Assembly: GCA_011391785.1 (NCBI GenBank)
Contig: JAABPW010000339.1
Location: 1 to 38,341 of the forward strand
DNA from: Verrucomicrobiota bacterium
GTDB lineage: Bacteria; Verrucomicrobiota; Kiritimatiellia; CAIKKV01; CAITUY01
Length of the DNA: 38,341 nucleotides
Direction: 5' to 3'
Within the stretch, counting starts at the first letter, position 1, and every line of letters begins with the position of its first letter. Below are positions 6,649-14,965 of the stretch, piece by piece. The position numbers and the translations under genes are program-made. The notes beneath the pieces are model-generated. The model had not been told where the DNA came from. It searched no databases and saw only the letters and a list, made by a program, of their open reading frames with translations.

Positions 6649-6678
6649 TTAATAGGAGATATGGGGGGTAAAGTCCAA
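6649..6678 (-). promoter_or_regulatory. Possible promoter ahead of the HEAT-repeat gene and peptide cluster
   Basis: On the minus strand: TTGGAC (6678-6673), 18-base spacer, TATTAA (6654-6649), about 27 bases before the HEAT-repeat ATG. If real, it would start a unit HEAT-pqqD-radical SAM independent of the exporter operon. Confidence 0.3.
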
Positions 6679-6685
6679 TCGATTC

Positions 6686-7909
6686 CTATTCCCGCCGCAA
6701 ACTCTCGATCGGATTGAGGCGGGCGGCGCGCCAGGCCGGATAAAAGCCGAAGAAGATGCCTACCCCGGCGGAAAAGGTGAGGGCGAGCAGGATGGCGCTG
6801 GCGGAAATCATCACCGGCCAGTGGTTTACCTTGGCCACGATGTTGGCGACGCTGATTCCCAGGCCAATTCCGATGATTCCCCCGGCTCCGGACAGGGCCA
6901 CGGCCTCGGCCAGGAATTGCATCAGGATGTCCCTGCGCCGGGCCCCGACCGCCAGCCTTAACCCGATCTCCCGCGTCCGCTCACTGACGGCCACCAGCAT
7001 GATGTTCATAATGCCGATACCGCCCACGGCCAGTGAAATGGAGGCGATGATCGTCAGTAGCATGGTCATCAGGCTCGATACCTGAGTGATCATCTGGGTC
7101 ACTTCGGTCATGTCGGTGATGGTGAAGTCATCATCGGTTGTCTGGTTAAGACGGTGCCGTTGGCGCAGGATCTTCGAAATTTCATCTTTTGCCGCAGGGA
7201 GGGCATCCATGGAAACCAGGCTCATCATGAGCTGGTTGACATTGTTGAACGGCGAATTCTGGAGGACGCGCCGGACGGTGGTCCAGGGGGCGATAATGGT
7301 GTCGTCCTGATCCTGCCCCCACGCCGCGCTTCCTTTCTTCGTCATGACGCCGACCACCCGGAAAGGCATGTTCTTGATGCGGATCGTCTTGTTCAGGGGA
7401 TCCTCGCCTTGGAATAGATTCTCGGCAACGGTTTGTCCCAGTACGCAGACCCGTGCTGCGCTGCGCAAATCCGAATCGGTGAAGAAGGAGCCTGAGGCCA
7501 CATCCCAGCTCCGGACTTCCTGGTACTGGACATTGACTCCCTGTACGGAAGTCGCCCAGTCATTCTCGCGGTAGATGCATTGCCCGCCCGCGCGGACCAT
7601 AGGACTCATGGCCTGAACCATCGGGCATTCGCGCAGGATCGCTTCGCCATCCTCGGCGGTCAAGGTCTGCTGGGTGCCGGCTCCGCCGTGGAAACCGCCG
7701 GTTCTCTGGCTGCCCGGGAAAATCATCAGGAGGTTGTTGCCCATGCTGCTGATCTGGTTTCGCATGGTCACGGAGGCACCTTGCCCAACGGCCACCACGG
7801 CGATCACGGCGGCAATGCCGATGATGATTCCCAGGGCGGTCAACAGGGAGCGGGTTTTATTCCGGACCAGGGCCCGCATGGCGATGCGAATAGTGATAAG
7901 GCCGGTCAT
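6686..7909 (-). CDS. MacB/FtsX-type ABC transporter permease
   Basis: A 407-residue inner-membrane permease. It has an N-terminal membrane helix ('SLLTALGIIIGIAAVIAVVAVG'), a large periplasmic MacB_PCD domain (about residues 45-270), and an FtsX-type C-terminal block of three helices with the signature 'GGIGIMNIMLVAVSERTREIGLRLAVGARR'. Unlike E. coli MacB, the ATPase is a separate protein, encoded just upstream with a 4-base overlap. Such mechanotransmission-type ABC systems move peptides, siderophores, toxins or macrolides from the periplasm through a TolC channel. The position next to a peptide-modification cluster makes peptide export a fair possibility, but general efflux is equally likely. 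Confidence 0.93.
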   Translation of the reverse strand: MTGLITIRIAMRALVRNKTRSLLTALGIIIGIAAVIAVVAVGQGASVTMRNQISSMGNNLLMIFPGSQRTGGFHGGAGTQQTLTAEDGEAILRECPMVQAMSPMVRAGGQCIYRENDWATSVQGVNVQYQEVRSWDVASGSFFTDSDLRSAARVCVLGQTVAENLFQGEDPLNKTIRIKNMPFRVVGVMTKKGSAAWGQDQDDTIIAPWTTVRRVLQNSPFNNVNQLMMSLVSMDALPAAKDEISKILRQRHRLNQTTDDDFTITDMTEVTQMITQVSSLMTMLLTIIASISLAVGGIGIMNIMLVAVSERTREIGLRLAVGARRRDILMQFLAEAVALSGAGGIIGIGLGISVANIVAKVNHWPVMISASAILLALTFSAGVGIFFGFYPAWRAARLNPIESLRRE

Positions 7910-8571
7910 ACGATCTGCCCGTCCTTCATTTGGATCACCCGTTTGGCATAGCGGGCGATGTCCGGCTCGTGGGTGACCATGACGATGGTGATGCCCTCGC
8001 GGTTCAGTTCCTGGAACAGGGCCATGATGTCATCGGCGGAACGGCTATCGAGGTTTCCTGTAGGTTCGTCCGCCAGGATGAGTGGTGGCTGGTTGACCAG
8101 TGCCCGGGCGATGGCGACCCGCTGCTGCTGGCCGCCTGAGAGCTGGCCCGGATGGTGGCCCAGCCGGTTTTCGAGACCGACCCGGGTCAGGAGTGAGCGC
8201 GCCCGTTCCTGGCGTTCGGCTGCACTGATTTTGGGGCCGTAGTAAAGCGGGAGCTCCACGTTTTCCAGGGCGCTGGTGCGTGCCAGGAGGTTGAAGTTCT
8301 GGAAGACAAATCCGATTTTCTGATTACGGATGCGGGCCAGGTCATCGCTGCTTAACCGGCTTACTTCCTTGTCGTCCAGCAGGTAGGTTCCCGAGTCCGG
8401 GCGATCCAGGCAGCCGAGCAGGTTCAGCAACGTACTCTTGCCGGAGCCGGAATGCCCCATGATGGCGACGAATTCCCCCGTGTCGATGGTGGCGGTAACC
8501 GAACGGAGTGCGGGAACGTCCACCTCCTCCATGTGGTACACCTTCGAGATTTCTTTGAGTGAGATAAGCAT
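7906..8571 (-). CDS. MacB/LolD-type ABC transporter ATPase
   Basis: A 221-residue ATP-binding subunit. It has Walker A 'GHSGSGKST', the ABC signature '[15 protein letters not shown]', Walker B '[12 protein letters not shown]' and the switch His in 'IVMVTHEP'. These are typical of the MacB/LolD/FtsE group. The stop overlaps the permease start as ATGA, and the adaptor gene ends 46 bases upstream, so the order is tolC-macA-ATPase-permease. It powers the export complex from the cytoplasmic side. Confidence 0.95.
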   Translation of the reverse strand: MLISLKEISKVYHMEEVDVPALRSVTATIDTGEFVAIMGHSGSGKSTLLNLLGCLDRPDSGTYLLDDKEVSRLSSDDLARIRNQKIGFVFQNFNLLARTSALENVELPLYYGPKISAAERQERARSLLTRVGLENRLGHHPGQLSGGQQQRVAIARALVNQPPLILADEPTGNLDSRSADDIMALFQELNREGITIVMVTHEPDIARYAKRVIQMKDGQIV

Positions 8572-8617
8572 ATACCAGTTTCTCGCCTGAACCCCGAATC
8601 CTGATTCCTGATCCCTT

Positions 8618-9865
8618 TTACCGTGTTGCCCGCCGCCCGGCCCTTGGCATCTGGGGAGTAAAGGGATTGACGGTCTTTTCGTTGTTGGACTTTACCTGAA
8701 TGCCGGTGATGATCAGTTGTCCCTCGGCCAGGGAGTGGGAACCCTTGATTTCCGTGAAGGCGCCGTCGGTGATGCCCAGCGACACTGAAGCGGGATGAAT
8801 CCGGCCGGTTTCCGGGCTCTGCACCCAGATGTCATGTGTCCGGTCAGCGCGGTCGGATTTGCCTTTGCCTTTGCCTTTGGCTGGAGTCGCATCCTCGGCA
8901 TCATTGCTCTCCTCGGGCTTGAATCGCAAGGCCGCATTCGGCACCTTGAAGACATTCGCATGGCGGGCTACCTCGCAGATGATGTCGGCCGTCATGCCCG
9001 GGAACAGCTTAAGGTCCGGATTGACCGCCTCGATAATGACGGGATAGGTGACGACATTCTGGACGGTGCTGGCGGCCATGCGGACCTGGGTCACCGTTCC
9101 CGTGAAGACTTGCTCATTGTAGGCGTCCACCGTGAAGGTCACCTGCTGTCCTGCCGCCACAGTGCCGATATCAGCCTCCGGGATGCTGGCTTCCACCTGG
9201 ATTTTCTGGAGATCGGTGGCGATGGAGAAAAGGACCTGGGCGTTGAAGCTGGCAACCACCGTCTGGCCTTCACTGACATTGCGGTTGATGACGACCCCGT
9301 CCACGGGGGAGCTGATGGTGGTGTAGCCGAGATTGGCCTGTGACAGCTGCAATGCCGCTTTGGCCTGCGCCACGGCCGCCTGAACCACCTTGAGTTGGGC
9401 GGTAAGGGTGTCGCGCGTTGCCTGGGCCGAATCCAGATCGGATTGAGACAACATTTCCCGCGCGGCCAGGGTTTTCGTGCGCTCCAGTTCCTTTTCCGCC
9501 TGGGTCAATTTCGCCTGGGTCTGCTCAACATTCGCCTGACTCTGGATGAGGTTGGCCTGGTCCTGCGCGAGGCGTGCCTGATAAGTCGTAGGATCGATCT
9601 GGGCCACGAGATCGCCTGCCTTCACCCGGCTGTTGAAGTCAACATAGAGTTTCAGGATGGGGCCGTTGACCTGGGTGCCCACTTGGACCAGCTTGATGGG
9701 CTGGATGATGCCGGTGGCCCGGACGGTCTGGGCCACATCACCCCGCTCGAGCGGGACGGTCCGGTAATTGGGAGCCCCGTTATTCCCGGAGGCCCAGGCC
9801 CGGTAAGCGAAAAACGCCGCAATGCCTGCCGCCAGCAGGACAAGACTGATGATCCATCGTTTCAT
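8618..9865 (-). CDS. MacA-type periplasmic adaptor (membrane fusion protein)
   Basis: A 415-residue protein with one N-terminal membrane anchor ('WIISLVLLAAGIAAFFAYRAW'). It has a lipoyl-like half-motif ('VQVGTQVNGPILKLYVDFNSRVKAGDLVAQID'), a long Gln/Ala-rich coiled-coil hairpin (about residues 95-170), the second lipoyl half ('TISSPVDGVVINRNVSEGQTV'), then beta-barrel and membrane-proximal domains. A low-complexity insert (AKGKGKGKSDRADR) lies near residue 335. The start ATG has 'gagaggaata' ahead of it. In MacA systems this protein joins the ABC permease to the outer-membrane TolC channel; it fits the genes on either side. Confidence 0.93.
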   Translation of the reverse strand: MKRWIISLVLLAAGIAAFFAYRAWASGNNGAPNYRTVPLERGDVAQTVRATGIIQPIKLVQVGTQVNGPILKLYVDFNSRVKAGDLVAQIDPTTYQARLAQDQANLIQSQANVEQTQAKLTQAEKELERTKTLAAREMLSQSDLDSAQATRDTLTAQLKVVQAAVAQAKAALQLSQANLGYTTISSPVDGVVINRNVSEGQTVVASFNAQVLFSIATDLQKIQVEASIPEADIGTVAAGQQVTFTVDAYNEQVFTGTVTQVRMAASTVQNVVTYPVIIEAVNPDLKLFPGMTADIICEVARHANVFKVPNAALRFKPEESNDAEDATPAKGKGKGKSDRADRTHDIWVQSPETGRIHPASVSLGITDGAFTEIKGSHSLAEGQLIITGIQVKSNNEKTVNPFTPQMPRAGRRATR

Positions 9866-9867
9866 GG

Positions 9868-11262
9868 TTATTCCTCTCCCGCGGCGTGTTTCAACTGTGC
9901 GATTGCCGCCTCATAGTCGAATTTCGCCTTAACCTGTTCCGCCCGGGCACTGGTCAGCGCCACCTGGGCATCCGTGACCTCCACGGCGGAGGCGGCCCCG
10001 AGGCGATACCGTTCACTGACTAGATCCAGGGTTTCCGTCGCCTGCCGCACGAGCAGGTCGGTGAGCGGCAGGCGTTGTTGTGCGCTATCCAGCTGGTTGA
10101 GCGCATTTTGAAGATCCTGGAAAATCTGCTGCTCCCGGTCCGTGATTCGTGCCCGGACACTCCTGAGGTTGGCGACCATTTCGCGAATGCGCCAGGACTG
10201 CCGGCGGCCAGTGAAAAGCTGGACCGAGGACTGCAGGGCGGCAGACAAGTTCCAGATCAGGGGGAGATGGCCTCCGCTGAGACCGTATTTGGCCTGGAGT
10301 CCCAGTTCCGGGTAAAGGGAGGCGATGGCCTCGTCCACGGCGGCGTTGGCGGCGCGTTCATTGGCCTGCAGGGCGCGCAGACCGGGGTGGTTCCGGCGGG
10401 CCCGGTTCATGAGTTCGGGTGCCGTGGCGGGCGTGAAGACGGAGTGAGTCCCGGGTTGCTGGGTGTAGCCAGGCTCCTCCGCCAGCCCTAGGGTCCGGTT
10501 CAGGGCGGCCCGGGCATCCGAGAGGCTGTTCTGGACCTTGATTAAATCCAGTTTGGCATTACCCAGGTCGACATCCGCCTTGGTCAGGTCATAGCGGGTC
10601 CGGCGGCCGACTTCCTGGAATGCCTTTACCTGGTCGAGGCGGACGGTGTATTGGCGAACCGCATCCCGGGCAACCTGGGACAGTTCCGATGCCTTGCCCA
10701 GGTTGTAGAAGGCGTTGCGCACCGCGAAGGCGACATCACTGCGGGTGGAACGGAGGCTTTCCGCCGCGGAAATCTGGCGGGCGTAGGCCTGGCGGACAAC
10801 CGCCGGGGTTTTACCGAAGTCATAGACGAGCACATTCAATCCCAGGGACCCGCTGAACGAATTGTCGGCGTGATAGCTTCCTGGCTGTCCCTCCGAATTT
10901 GCCGTCGAACGGCTTCCGCCTGCACTGGCGCTGAGTTGCGGCCAGTAGGCGGCCCTGGCCTGATACACCTGGGCGGTGGCGGCAGCCAGGGCCTGTTCGG
11001 CCTGGACAACGGAAGGGTGGTAGGTGAGGGCGATTTCCAGAGCCCGGTCGAGTTTCAGGACGGTGTTCGAGGATAGACCGACCTCATTGGCCAGGAGTAG
11101 TCGCTCTCCCGGGGGGGGGTGGTCGCCCTTCTGGATGCTCCGGGCCTCCCGGATGGTGGCGCACCCGGCGCCGAAGCACAAGCCTAAGGCCAGCATCACA
11201 ATGGCTGGAAAAACAGATGATGTCACGGTTCTCATAATACAGGTCATAAATAGTACACTCAT
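9868..11262 (-). CDS. TolC-family outer-membrane efflux lipoprotein
   Basis: Up to 464 residues. In-frame ATGs at 11262, 11247 and 11235 are possible; the last (MRTVTSSVFPAIVML...) gives the most compact lipoprotein signal, with 'LGLCFGAGC' as lipobox. The rest shows the two OEP repeats typical of TolC proteins: 'ALEIALTYHPSVVQAEQALAAATAQ' near the start of the first, and 'ERYRLGAASAVEVTDAQVALTSAR' near the end of the second. The product would be the outer-membrane channel of the tripartite exporter. It is followed directly by the adaptor gene (2-base gap, with stop and Shine-Dalgarno site overlapping). No clear promoter was found in the 80 bases upstream. Confidence 0.93.
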   Translation of the reverse strand: MSVLFMTCIMRTVTSSVFPAIVMLALGLCFGAGCATIREARSIQKGDHPPPGERLLLANEVGLSSNTVLKLDRALEIALTYHPSVVQAEQALAAATAQVYQARAAYWPQLSASAGGSRSTANSEGQPGSYHADNSFSGSLGLNVLVYDFGKTPAVVRQAYARQISAAESLRSTRSDVAFAVRNAFYNLGKASELSQVARDAVRQYTVRLDQVKAFQEVGRRTRYDLTKADVDLGNAKLDLIKVQNSLSDARAALNRTLGLAEEPGYTQQPGTHSVFTPATAPELMNRARRNHPGLRALQANERAANAAVDEAIASLYPELGLQAKYGLSGGHLPLIWNLSAALQSSVQLFTGRRQSWRIREMVANLRSVRARITDREQQIFQDLQNALNQLDSAQQRLPLTDLLVRQATETLDLVSERYRLGAASAVEVTDAQVALTSARAEQVKAKFDYEAAIAQLKHAAGEE

Positions 11263-11342
11263 AACGGATTAGCGCACCATTTTATTGTGGAAAAGTCATC
11301 CGGCCGTGAATGGCTCCGGAAGGGACGTGATGGATCCTGACG

Positions 11343-12083
11343 TCAAGCGTCAGTCGTTTTCACAGCTTCAAGCACCAGGTCGGTGGCAAACGTGATCGGC
11401 AGTACCCGTTCAATCCAGTAACGTCCTGGCAGGCCGGAATAACGCTTGGGACCCTTTGCCTGCCGCACAACACGGAATCCCGCCTTGGTCAGCAGGGCTT
11501 TAATGCCCCTCAGGGTATAGCGATTCAGGGTATGATAAGAGGTGGGTCCGTTGTAATCGCGGCTCTCCTTGCCGAGTAGGCACATTACCCGCCGATACCA
11601 GGAAACCTCGTTCGGAACATTTACGATGATGGAACCACCCGGAATCAGGATCCGCCGGCACTCCTTGAGGAAGGAAAGGTCGTCAGGGATGTCGTCCAGC
11701 ACGGAGGACACGACCACGACATCGAAGGTGCTATCCCCCATCGGGATGGCTTCATTCAGGTCATGATTGATGACGTGGATCCCGTGTCTTGCGCGTGCGA
11801 TGGCGGAGCATTCCGGCAAATCCATGCCCGTCACGTCGTTGCCCTGATCCCGGATCAGGGCGGTGATGTCGCCCCAGTGACATCCCAGATCCAGAACCTT
11901 CCGGCCGGTGCCCACCCATTTGAGGATGGCCTGGGTGACGGGCAAGTCCATGGGGTTGATGGCCGTCGCATTGCTTTCCGGGATAAAGCGTGAGGTGAGC
12001 CGGTAGTGTTCCTCGACCTGTTGAACGCGATGGGAAAGATTCTTGTCTTCAGTGACGGGTTTTTGGGGTGCTGCTTCGATCAT
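11343..12083 (-). CDS. Class I SAM-dependent methyltransferase (MetW/UbiE-like)
   Basis: The ORF can begin at 12176, but the ATG at 12083 (MIEAAPQKPV) is chosen because the earlier 31 residues look non-family; support is weak, as neither start has a good Shine-Dalgarno site. This gives 246 residues. 'KVLDLGCHWGDIT' is motif I for SAM binding, 'VTGMDLPE' is the acidic strand, and 'DVVVVSSVLDDIPDD' followed by 'ECRRILIPGGSIIVNVPN' matches the class I fold. The C-terminal part ('YHTLNRYTLRGIKALLTKAGF') is common in methyltransferases of cell-surface sugar or lipid pathways. The substrate cannot be told. It lies 80 bases upstream of the tolC-like gene on the same strand but need not be linked to it. 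Confidence 0.85.
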   Translation of the reverse strand: MIEAAPQKPVTEDKNLSHRVQQVEEHYRLTSRFIPESNATAINPMDLPVTQAILKWVGTGRKVLDLGCHWGDITALIRDQGNDVTGMDLPECSAIARARHGIHVINHDLNEAIPMGDSTFDVVVVSSVLDDIPDDLSFLKECRRILIPGGSIIVNVPNEVSWYRRVMCLLGKESRDYNGPTSYHTLNRYTLRGIKALLTKAGFRVVRQAKGPKRYSGLPGRYWIERVLPITFATDLVLEAVKTTDA

Positions 12084-12430
12084 AAATGCAACCAATTCAA
12101 TATTTCTCAGTCGATAAAAACTGAATGGCGGCCCGACCACTCCACAACCCTGCTCCTGAAGAAGATTCAGCAGCACCCTTATTGAAATCCAGTAAACACG
12201 GTGGTTTCATGCCTGTAAAGACCTATATGCCATTCCCGTCCACTATTATTTGTTGTAACGCTGAAACGAACCCGAGTCTGATTTGTAATGTTATTATTCT
12301 GCAGGAGCGCCATATGACTGAATAGCGGGTGGTGAACGCGCCATTTCTTGTGTTCTGCCATCATATTTCTCTTTTTCTGACGAGGTTTCTACGTTAGAAC
12401 TACAAAACGGTAAATATATCGGGGGATATC
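12084..12430. other. Intergenic region between methyltransferase and possible DNA-binding protein
   Basis: About 350 bases, clearly richer in A/T than its surroundings, holding the divergent start regions of both flanking genes. A 61-codon ORF on the minus strand (12179-12364) shows no recognisable family or ribosome-binding site and is not called. One short palindrome is listed separately. No RNA gene or repeat was recognised. Confidence 0.6.
12387..12399. promoter_or_regulatory. Short palindrome (possible operator) upstream of the RHH-like gene
   Basis: TTCTA-CGT-TAGAA, a perfect 5-base inverted repeat, lies 31 bases before the ATG of the possible DNA-binding protein. Autoregulation through such a site is common for ribbon-helix-helix proteins, but a palindrome of this size can arise by chance. 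Confidence 0.25.
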
Positions 12431-12931
12431 ATGGCCTCAGCAAAAATTCGAAAAGCAGGTGGAGGACGGCCTCCGAAATTCAGAGAGTCCCGCAAGCCGA
12501 TCACGGTGACCTTGCCGGAGCGGGTGTTGAGGGCTTTGGAGTTGGTTAATCCGGACAGGGCCGTTGCCATTGTGAAGTGTGTCGAGGCGGTTATTGGAAC
12601 CGGTTCAAAGGGCAGGTCTTCCGTGGAATTGGTGGAGGTTCTGCCCGGCAAATCCCTGATTGTGGTCGGATCCTGCCGGTCCCTTCGCCAGCTCGAGTGG
12701 CTACGGCTGGTCGAGATTGCTCCCGCCCGTTTCCTGCTGATCCTGCCCGCCGGGATGCCGGTGGAGCGGTTGGAGGTGGAGCTCAACGATCTGCTTGATG
12801 ATCTGGGCCCTGCTGAGGTGGACGAACGAGCCCTGTTGGCAAGGCTGCGCGAAATCGTTGTCCAGCAGCGCCGGCAGAAAACAGTATCCAAGGCCGAGAT
12901 GCTTTTCGTGGATGTGAAACGCAACAGCTAG
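12431..12931 (+). CDS. Possible ribbon-helix-helix/AT-hook-like DNA-binding protein
   Basis: A 166-residue basic-to-neutral protein. The N-terminus has 'GGGRPPKF', like an AT-hook. It is followed by 'KPITVTLPERVLRALELVNPDRAVAIVKCVEAVI', which fits a beta strand plus two helices of the ribbon-helix-helix fold. The remainder ('SVELVEVLPGKSLIVVG', 'RFLLILPAGMPVERLEVELNDLLDDL') looks like a sensing or dimerising domain of unknown type. The ATG is preceded by 'cgggggatatc', a usable ribosome-binding site. It converges on the corrinoid-activation gene with a 16-base gap. I do not recognise the full-length family; a regulator role is inferred from the N-terminal third only. Confidence 0.6.
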   Translation: MASAKIRKAGGGRPPKFRESRKPITVTLPERVLRALELVNPDRAVAIVKCVEAVIGTGSKGRSSVELVEVLPGKSLIVVGSCRSLRQLEWLRLVEIAPARFLLILPAGMPVERLEVELNDLLDDLGPAEVDERALLARLREIVVQQRRQKTVSKAEMLFVDVKRNS

Positions 12932-12947
12932 TTGCGAGCTTGCCGGA

Positions 12948-14807
12948 TTACTCCCCGCAATTTCCGGGATCCGTTTCCGGCATCAGCATGGCGTTGCTGA
13001 ACTCCATCTGGAATTCCGGCGCGAGCGACAGGTCAATGTGGCGGACTTTGCCGATGAGGCTGATGGCATAGTTCTTTTCCTGGGAGGACAGCAGGGCCCG
13101 CTTGGCGCCAAAAGACGAGGTGTTGCCCACGAACCGGATCCGGCTGCAGGGGATGGGGGGCAGCATTCCGATCCGGCGGGCATGGTTGCGGCGGATGAAG
13201 TTCCCGAAGCCGCCTGCCAGCAGGATTTCGCCAATATCGGCGGGATCGACCCCGGCCATGTTCAGCAGGATATTGATGCCTGCCCGGATGGCGGCACTGG
13301 CGAGTTGAAGCTCGCGCACATCGCGCTGGTAGAGGAGGATGGGGCTTCCGGTGGCCGACTTTGCGGCGGGCACGAGCAGGAAATGGGTTTCGCCCTTGTC
13401 TTCCACGAGCCGCTCCCGGAGTGCCGGTGCCAGATCCCGGGGCGCCTCGGCGGGGGGCAGGATGCGCCCCGTGGAATCCAGGATGCCCACCCTCAGCATT
13501 TCGGCGGCCACATCAATCAGGGCGGTTCCGCAAAGTCCGGCCGGCTTGGTATTGCCGATGACGTTCAGGCTGACATCGCCATTCAGGATAATCTTTTCGA
13601 TGGCGCCGCCGGTGGCGCGCATGCCATTGGTGATGCGCGCCCCCTCAAAGGCGGGACCTGCCGCCACGGAGGTGGCCAGCATCATGTCCCCGTGTTTCAG
13701 TACAATTTCCCCGTTCGTTCCGATATCCACCAGCAGGGTGGGCTGGGTGGCGCGGTCAAGCCGTGTGGCGACGATTCCCGCGGTGGTATCGCCCCCGACG
13801 AAGCCGCCGATCTGGGGGAAAACATAGACTTTCGCGCAGGGATGGACATGGAGCGCAAGATCCGAGGCGGAAAATTCCAGCGCCTCGCGGAAAGCGGGAA
13901 GGAACGGAATTTCTCCCAGGGCCGAGGGGTCGATGCCGCACAGGATCTGCTGCATGGTGGTATTGCCTGCGAAAACCACTTCATAAATAGACTGCCGGTT
14001 GACAGACGCCTTGCGCTCCAGTTCATCGATGATCCGGTTGATTCCGTCCAGAACCGAGGACTGGAGTTGCTGCAGGCCGCCTTTGCCTGTGCGGCACTTC
14101 TGGATCCGGGAGATGACGTCATCGCCGAAGGATGTCTGGGGATTTACCCGCGCGGCCACGGCGATGTCGGCGCCGGTCACGAGATTGACCAGCGTGCCGA
14201 CCAGGGTGGTGGTGCCGATATCGAAAGCGATGCCATAACAGGAGGCGGAGGTGTCGCCGGCTTCAACCGCAATGACTTCGTTATCCACCTGCACGGCGGT
14301 GATCATGTTGTTCGGAGCGCGTAGCAGGCCGGGCAGGGTGCGGATGGCAGCGATGCCAAGCGGGGCCGTAACGCCCGCAGCCCTCAACCGCTCAATGTCG
14401 GAGCCCGATTCCCCCGACGGGGCAGGTAGCGGGGGAATCACGGTTTTCCGTACCCGGGGATCGAGGTCCATGACGCCGCCGCTGTCGCTGGTGAGGATCT
14501 GCTGGTGTGTCTGGAACAGGGAGGAGTCCGGGATTTCAATGGTGAGTGGTCCCGTCACACGAGCCTGGCAGGCCAGGCGGAACCCTTCGGCAATGCGGGC
14601 TGCGCCCACTGTGGCGATCTCGTTGTCGGACGGCGCGCAGTTTCCGCCACGGATCCGCACGAGGCACTTGGAGCATTTGGATACCCCGCCGCAAGGGGTA
14701 TGGATAATAAAGCCGGCGCGGGCAGAAACCTCGAGAAGGGTGGTTCCCGGCAAGGCATGTACGGTGCGGCCGGATGGCTGGAAAACAATTTTGACTTCTT
14801 TTGGCAT
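12948..14807 (-). CDS. ASKHA-domain corrinoid activation/regeneration protein with N-terminal [2Fe-2S] ferredoxin domain
   Basis: Start placed at ATG 14807 (MPKEVKIVF) because 'gaggag' lies 8 bases ahead; the track's 14816 start is a GTG in the spacer. The 619-residue product has a plant-type ferredoxin domain with Cys39, 45, 48 and 80 ('CGGVSKCSKC' and 'LACQARV'). After a linker come an actin/hexokinase-like ASKHA ATPase domain ('FDIGTTTLVGTLV', 'LLVDIGTNGEIVL') and the C-terminal 'LLAGGFGNFIRRNHARRIGMLP'. Proteins of this kind (RACo and RamA-type relatives) use ATP to drive reduction of inactive Co(II) corrinoid proteins back to Co(I) for methyltransferases. No corrinoid protein or methyltransferase partner lies in this window, so the partner must be encoded elsewhere. 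Confidence 0.9.
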   Translation of the reverse strand: MPKEVKIVFQPSGRTVHALPGTTLLEVSARAGFIIHTPCGGVSKCSKCLVRIRGGNCAPSDNEIATVGAARIAEGFRLACQARVTGPLTIEIPDSSLFQTHQQILTSDSGGVMDLDPRVRKTVIPPLPAPSGESGSDIERLRAAGVTAPLGIAAIRTLPGLLRAPNNMITAVQVDNEVIAVEAGDTSASCYGIAFDIGTTTLVGTLVNLVTGADIAVAARVNPQTSFGDDVISRIQKCRTGKGGLQQLQSSVLDGINRIIDELERKASVNRQSIYEVVFAGNTTMQQILCGIDPSALGEIPFLPAFREALEFSASDLALHVHPCAKVYVFPQIGGFVGGDTTAGIVATRLDRATQPTLLVDIGTNGEIVLKHGDMMLATSVAAGPAFEGARITNGMRATGGAIEKIILNGDVSLNVIGNTKPAGLCGTALIDVAAEMLRVGILDSTGRILPPAEAPRDLAPALRERLVEDKGETHFLLVPAAKSATGSPILLYQRDVRELQLASAAIRAGINILLNMAGVDPADIGEILLAGGFGNFIRRNHARRIGMLPPIPCSRIRFVGNTSSFGAKRALLSSQEKNYAISLIGKVRHIDLSLAPEFQMEFSNAMLMPETDPGNCGE

Positions 14808-14830
14808 CTTGAACACTCCTCAAAGAGTAA

Positions 14831-14859
14831 AAAGTACAGCAAAGGGATGAACCGTTCAA
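14831..14859 (-). promoter_or_regulatory. Promoter for the corrinoid-activation gene
   Basis: On the minus strand: TTGAAC (14859-14854), 17-base spacer, TACTTT (14836-14831), with the ATG 24 bases beyond and a good Shine-Dalgarno site between. Spacing and position fit a sigma70-type promoter. Confidence 0.45.
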
Positions 14860-14927
14860 GGTCGAGGTTTTAAATCGAGGGGGCCGTTACAGGAGGGCGC
14901 CCGTGCCCCGTTGCAAAGTCGAATAAC

Positions 14928-14957
14928 TTGTCAGAGGTGGGGAAGCGTGTTTATTAT
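14928..14957 (+). promoter_or_regulatory. Promoter for purN, suggesting a leaderless transcript
   Basis: TTGTCA, 18-base spacer, TATTAT. The -10 box ends only 8 bases before the purN ATG and there is no Shine-Dalgarno site in between ('ctgccccc'). Transcription would thus start at or next to the start codon. Confidence 0.4.
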
Positions 14958-14965
14958 CTGCCCCC

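Noticed and set aside
6632-6684. Short inverted repeat (gaatcgat / atcgattc) between permease and HEAT gene
   Set aside because: Arms of only 8-9 bases about 35 bases apart; likely chance.
12179-12364. 61-codon minus-strand ORF upstream of the methyltransferase
   Set aside because: No family resemblance, no ribosome-binding site, and in a different frame from the methyltransferase.
13038-14324. 428-codon plus-strand ORF
   Set aside because: Antisense shadow of the ASKHA corrinoid-activation gene; composition is His/Gly/Asp-rich noise.
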